From HK1 sp965221725 (lineage in GTDB: Bacteria > Pseudomonadota > Gammaproteobacteria > HK1), in assembly GCA_965221725.1 (NCBI GenBank), contig OZ244909.1, positions 62,001-126,000 of the forward strand: a stretch of DNA of 64,000 nucleotides, written 5' to 3'. This document shows positions 60,325 through 64,000 of this stretch, piece by piece. Position 1 is the stretch's first letter. The number at the start of each line of letters is the position of its first letter. Under the pieces are notes generated by a model, which saw only the letters and a list, made by a program, of their open reading frames with translations, was not told the DNA's origin and ran no database searches. The translations under genes were made by a program, and so were the position numbers.

Positions 60325-63300
60325 ATGGATGTATTTGCCTTTCGCAACGAACTTATCGCCGAATACGCGCGATTCTCCCGAAGTTTCACTCGAATCCGCG
60401 CCGAGGACATCTCGCGGGAAGTTGACGCCGCATACGAAACCGGCCGGTTCTGGCCGGCGCCTCTCATCCAGTTGAATCCCAATTTCAAGCCGGGCGGATA
60501 CATCGACGACCTCGTCGCCGACGGCGTGCTCGATGAGGAGTGCGCGAAAATCTTCCGGCTCAAGCATCCCGCCGACACGTTTGGCAAACGGCTTCGCTTG
60601 CATCGCCACCAGACCGACGCGATAGAGATCGCCCAACGCGGCGAAAGCTACGTGCTCACCACCGGCACCGGTTCCGGCAAGTCGCTCGCCTATTTCATTC
60701 CCATCGTCGATGACGTGCTGCGCGCCAAGCGGGCGGGAGACGCCCGCAAGGGCATCACCGCCATCGTCGTCTATCCGATGAACGCCCTGTGCAACAGCCA
60801 GCGCGAAGAGCTGGAGCGATATTTGCGCCTCGGCTACGGCGAAGGCGGGGAGCCGGTTACTTTTGCGCGCTATACCGGACAGGAATCGAACGAGGAGCGC
60901 GAGCGCATCGCCAAGAACCCGCCCGACATCCTGCTGACCAACTACGTCATGCTGGAATTGCTCATGACGCGCTTCCACGAAACCGACAAGGCGGTTCGCG
61001 AACACGCGGCGGGGCTTCGCTTCCTGGTTCTGGACGAGCTGCATACGTATCGCGGGCGCCAGGGCGCCGATGTCGCCATGCTGGTGCGGCGGGTGCGCGA
61101 GCGTTTCAACGACCGTCTGCTGTGCATAGGCACCTCCGCAACCATGGCCACCGAAGGCTCTCTTGAAGAGCGGAACACGACCATCGCGTGCGTGGCGAGC
61201 CGCTTGTTCGGCGTTTCCGTCGATCCCGGGAACGTTGTTACCGAGACGCTGAGCCCGGTGACCAGCTCCAGTCCATCTCCGACCGGGTCCGAGCTGCGCA
61301 CCGCCATCGAACAAGGTGTCCCGGACGATCCCACCCATGAGCATCTTGCGGAACACGCCGCAGCCGCTTGGGTGGAGCGCAATCTTGGCCTCGAGGAACG
61401 CGACGGCAGGATTGTGCGGATTTCGCGGCCCCTGACCCTGCTGGACGCTTCGAGCCGTTTGGCGAACGAGAGCGGCCTTGATGACGGGCTGTGCCGAAAC
61501 TACCTCGCGAGCTTCCTGCTGGCCGCGCACCGCAGCCGTAACGAGCGCGGCGCGAGTTTCTTTGCGTTCCGCCTGCATCAGTTCATCAGCGGCGCCTGGA
61601 ACGCGTATTCGACTCTCGAAGCGCCAGGCGAACGGTACATCACGTTGCACGGCCAGCAATTCAAGCCCGGCGACCGCCAGCGCCCGCTGTACTCGCTTAG
61701 CTTTTGCAGGGGGTGCGGCCAGGAATACCTGCCCGTTTGGGCGAAACTGGCCGGTAAGCAACCGCAGGAATTTAAACCGCGCGACCTGTCGGAACGCTCC
61801 AACGACGACGACGAAATCCAGTACGGCTACCTGATGCCCGACCCTTCCGGCGTGTTCGATTCGACCGAATCTGATTCCCGATATCCGGAGGAGTGGCTGG
61901 AGTTTCGCGACGACCAGGCCCGGATCAAGCCCCATTTCCGCAAGTACAGCCCGCTCTCCGTCCACGTCGACACCACGGGCGGCGTGGCCGCGGACGGTTT
62001 GCCGGCGCGGTTCATTCCTGGACCGTTCCGCTTTTGCCTGAATCCGGACTGCGACGCCTATTTCGACGACAGCGTTCGCAGCGAGCTCACCAAGCTCTCC
62101 GGCCTGTCCAGCGAGGGCCGGAGTTCGGCAACCACCGTATTGGCGCTGTCCTCGCTGAAGCATCTCATCGGAGCCGACCTCGACGAGCGGACGAAAAAGC
62201 TCCTTGCGTTCACCGACAACCGGCAGGACGCCAGCCTCCAGGCCGGGCATTTCAATGACTTCATACAGATTCTGCTCTTGCGTGGCGCCCTGCTCGCGTC
62301 CATCCCGACCGCCGACGGAGCGCGCCTGACCGACGACATGCTCACGCAACGCGTCCTCGATTGCCTGCGTCTGGATCCGGCGGACTACGCATCCAACCCC
62401 CAGGCCAAGGGGGTCAAGGCCCAGAACACGCTGAAGGCGCTGCGCGACGTGCTCGGGTATCGGCTGTATTTCGATCTGCAACGCGGCTGGCGCATTACCA
62501 ACCCGAATCTCGAGCAGTTGCGGCTGCTGAAGATCGAATACCGGGATCTCATGGACTGCTGCCGGGACGAGGAGGAATGGCGAAAACGCCACCCCTTGCT
62601 CGGCTCCATTTCGCCCGAACGCCGCTTCGATCTCGTTAACGAGCTTTTGGAGCGCATGCGCCGGGCGCTCTGCATCAAGACGATCTATCTCGATCCGAAC
62701 TTTCAGGAGCGGATCCGCAATCGAAGCTTCAACGAGTTGAGGGAACCCTGGGGTCTCTCTGAGGACGAACGCCTTTTCACGCATGCCTTCATGGTCCCCA
62801 GACCGAGCCGCGGCGGCCGCCGGGACAAGTTCCGCACCCTCCATGTCTCCCACCGCTCCGCATTCGGCCGCAAGATCAAGTCCCAGGCGTTCTGGGGAGC
62901 GGAAAATCCGTGCTATCCGTCCAGGTTCGACGAGGGCGTGTACAACGATCTCATCGACGATGTACTTGCCGTGCTGACGACCCACGGCTACGTCGAACCC
63001 GCGGGCCTCGACGCCGAACGCACCGGCTACCGCATCGACGGCTCGGTGCTCGAATGGCGTCTGGCCGACGAGGCTTCCGAAGACCGCACGCCGACCAATG
63101 CGTTTTTCCGCAGCCTCTACCGCAACGTCGCGGGTCTCCTCGCCAGCGACGACCGCCTGCTGCACCAGCTTGAGGCGCGCGAACACACCGCCCAGGTCGA
63201 CTCCGACGTGCGCGAGGTGCGGGAAGCGCGTTTCCGCAAGGGACTGGAGGGCGAGCGCGTCGTCGACGGCCAGGTCGAGCCCGCCGGGCTGCCTATACTT

Positions 63301-64000
63301 TTCTGTTCGCCGACCATGGAACTCGGCGTCGACATCTCCACGCTCAACACGGTGTACATGCGCAACGTGCCGCCGACTCCGGCGAACTACGCCCAACGCA
63401 GCGGACGGGCGGGCCGCAGCGGCCAGCCGGCGCTGGTGGTCACCTATTGCGCGGCGAGGTCGCCGCACGACCAGTACTTCTTCTCCGATCCGACACGCAT
63501 GGTGGCCGGCGCGGTCAATCCGCCCAACATCGATCTCGCCAACGAGGACCTGATCCGCAGCCACCTACAGGCCGTCTGGCTCGCGGAGACGGGCGTAAAG
63601 CTCGGTTATTCCGTGCGCGAAGTGCTCGACATGGACAGGCTCGACAACCTTCCCGTGCATGAGGAGGTTGCACTACAAGTGGGCGCCGACCGGGCCGTGG
63701 CCGCGGCCGGGCGGCGAGGGAAGCGCATTCTGTCCACTCTCACATCCGACCTCTCCGGGCAGGCCGCGCCCTGGCACACGGAAACGTGGCTCGATAGCAC
63801 GATGAACTCCGCCGAACGCCGCTTCCACAAATCGTTCGACCGATGGCGTTCCCTCTACCGCGCGACCTCGAACCAGATGAAGTTCGCAAACGATGTCGTC
63901 AACAACGCCGCCGCCACCGAACGGGAACGCAGGGAGGCCAAGGCGCGTTACGACGAGGCGTACACGCAGCAGAACCTGCTCCTCGACAGCAGGCCGACCA
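60325..64000 (+). CDS. Very large DUF1998/MrfA-type DEAD-box helicase, DruE-like (partial)
   Basis: The frame is open from the ATG at 60325 to the window edge (1225 residues visible, 3' end missing). It is an SF2 helicase: Walker A in TTGTGSGKS (K119), motif Ia-type VVYPMNALCNSQREEL, DEAH-type box DELHTYRGRQGAD (about D237), and motif VI in YAQRSGRAGRSGQP (about residue 1020). Two CxxC-like pairs (FCRGCGQEY near 461, FCLNPDCDAY near 570) may bind zinc. The N terminus (LIQLNPNFKPGG) and size far exceed MrfA/YprA. They resemble large helicases of defence systems such as Druantia DruE; a DISARM DrmA relationship is less likely. GC content looks lower than in neighbouring genes. Confidence 0.85.
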   Translation, partial: MDVFAFRNELIAEYARFSRSFTRIRAEDISREVDAAYETGRFWPAPLIQLNPNFKPGGYIDDLVADGVLDEECAKIFRLKHPADTFGKRLRLHRHQTDAIEIAQRGESYVLTTGTGSGKSLAYFIPIVDDVLRAKRAGDARKGITAIVVYPMNALCNSQREELERYLRLGYGEGGEPVTFARYTGQESNEERERIAKNPPDILLTNYVMLELLMTRFHETDKAVREHAAGLRFLVLDELHTYRGRQGADVAMLVRRVRERFNDRLLCIGTSATMATEGSLEERNTTIACVASRLFGVSVDPGNVVTETLSPVTSSSPSPTGSELRTAIEQGVPDDPTHEHLAEHAAAAWVERNLGLEERDGRIVRISRPLTLLDASSRLANESGLDDGLCRNYLASFLLAAHRSRNERGASFFAFRLHQFISGAWNAYSTLEAPGERYITLHGQQFKPGDRQRPLYSLSFCRGCGQEYLPVWAKLAGKQPQEFKPRDLSERSNDDDEIQYGYLMPDPSGVFDSTESDSRYPEEWLEFRDDQARIKPHFRKYSPLSVHVDTTGGVAADGLPARFIPGPFRFCLNPDCDAYFDDSVRSELTKLSGLSSEGRSSATTVLALSSLKHLIGADLDERTKKLLAFTDNRQDASLQAGHFNDFIQILLLRGALLASIPTADGARLTDDMLTQRVLDCLRLDPADYASNPQAKGVKAQNTLKALRDVLGYRLYFDLQRGWRITNPNLEQLRLLKIEYRDLMDCCRDEEEWRKRHPLLGSISPERRFDLVNELLERMRRALCIKTIYLDPNFQERIRNRSFNELREPWGLSEDERLFTHAFMVPRPSRGGRRDKFRTLHVSHRSAFGRKIKSQAFWGAENPCYPSRFDEGVYNDLIDDVLAVLTTHGYVEPAGLDAERTGYRIDGSVLEWRLADEASEDRTPTNAFFRSLYRNVAGLLASDDRLLHQLEAREHTAQVDSDVREVREARFRKGLEGERVVDGQVEPAGLPILFCSPTMELGVDISTLNTVYMRNVPPTPANYAQRSGRAGRSGQPALVVTYCAARSPHDQYFFSDPTRMVAGAVNPPNIDLANEDLIRSHLQAVWLAETGVKLGYSVREVLDMDRLDNLPVHEEVALQVGADRAVAAAGRRGKRILSTLTSDLSGQAAPWHTETWLDSTMNSAERRFHKSFDRWRSLYRATSNQMKFANDVVNNAAATERERREAKARYDEAYTQQNLLLDSRPT

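Noticed and set aside
60151..63564. A 1137-codon open frame on the minus strand antisense to the helicase
   Set aside because: It is the GC-codon shadow of the plus-strand helicase, which has clear helicase motifs. The antisense translation has no recognisable domain.
59780..64000. An attachment-site duplicate of the tRNA-Glu 3' end
   Set aside because: No second copy of the terminal tRNA sequence was found by eye within the window; it may lie beyond the right edge.

Overview
The window is chromosomal DNA from a purple phototrophic bacterium with very high GC. It carries an almost complete photosynthesis gene cluster for bacteriochlorophyll a, a type-2 reaction centre and carotenoids of the spirilloxanthin series. 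The flanking housekeeping genes (clpS-clpA, dapE, yciB, trpS-scpA-scpB-rluB, gltX, and tRNA-Val, -Ala and -Glu) point to Gammaproteobacteria, probably near the Ectothiorhodospiraceae/Chromatiales. That placement is inferred from gene content and order, not from a phylogeny.

Region 1 (1-18805, all + strand): bchN-bchB-bchH-bchL-bchM-lhaA-puhA-puhB-puhC-acsF-puhE-bchI-bchD-bchO-crtB. Most junctions overlap by 1-4 bases (ATGA/GTGA), so this reads as one or two long operons. They take protoporphyrin IX to chlorophyllide, assemble the reaction centre (RC) and LH1, and begin carotenoid synthesis. Ring E is closed by the oxygen-dependent enzyme AcsF; no bchE is present here. Region 2 (18806-25159): a serine-glyoxylate-type aminotransferase gene preceded by a large nested palindrome, then crtC-crtD (- strand) and crtE-crtF (+ strand) diverging from an intergenic region with two PpsR/CrtJ-type operators. 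Region 3 (25160-36809): a second operator pair on a near-consensus sigma70 promoter, then bchC-bchX-bchY-bchZ, a pufQ-like gene, pufB-pufA-pufL-pufM-pufC, an alpha/beta hydrolase and crtI. Hairpins flank pufBA.

Region 4 (36917-47214, all - strand) is a tight 11-gene operon: response regulator, histidine kinase, acyl desaturase, FAD-dependent oxidoreductase, DUF1365, a cyclopropane-fatty-acid-synthase (CFA) homologue, DUF2878, DUF1295, a second CFA-like methyltransferase, a small membrane protein and a secreted protein. It resembles the membrane-lipid modules controlled by ECF sigma factor/ChrR in other proteobacteria. Here a two-component system and a desaturase form part of the same transcription unit. 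I regard this as the most interesting candidate system in the window.

Region 5 (47395-59779) is housekeeping: clpA, clpS, an acetylornithine-type aminotransferase with a strongly structured leader, dapE, yciB, trpS, scpA, scpB (with 38-residue tandem repeats), rluB, tRNA-Val, gltX, tRNA-Ala and tRNA-Glu. Region 6 (59780-64000) starts directly after tRNA-Glu. A lower-GC stretch leads into a very large DUF1998/MrfA-type DEAD-box helicase cut by the window end. It resembles the large helicases of anti-phage systems such as Druantia and probably marks the edge of a genomic or defence island.

A recurring feature is short in-frame tandem duplication (12, 15 or 114 bp) in linkers and C-terminal tails: bchB, the CFA homologue, the histidine kinase, scpB and gltX.
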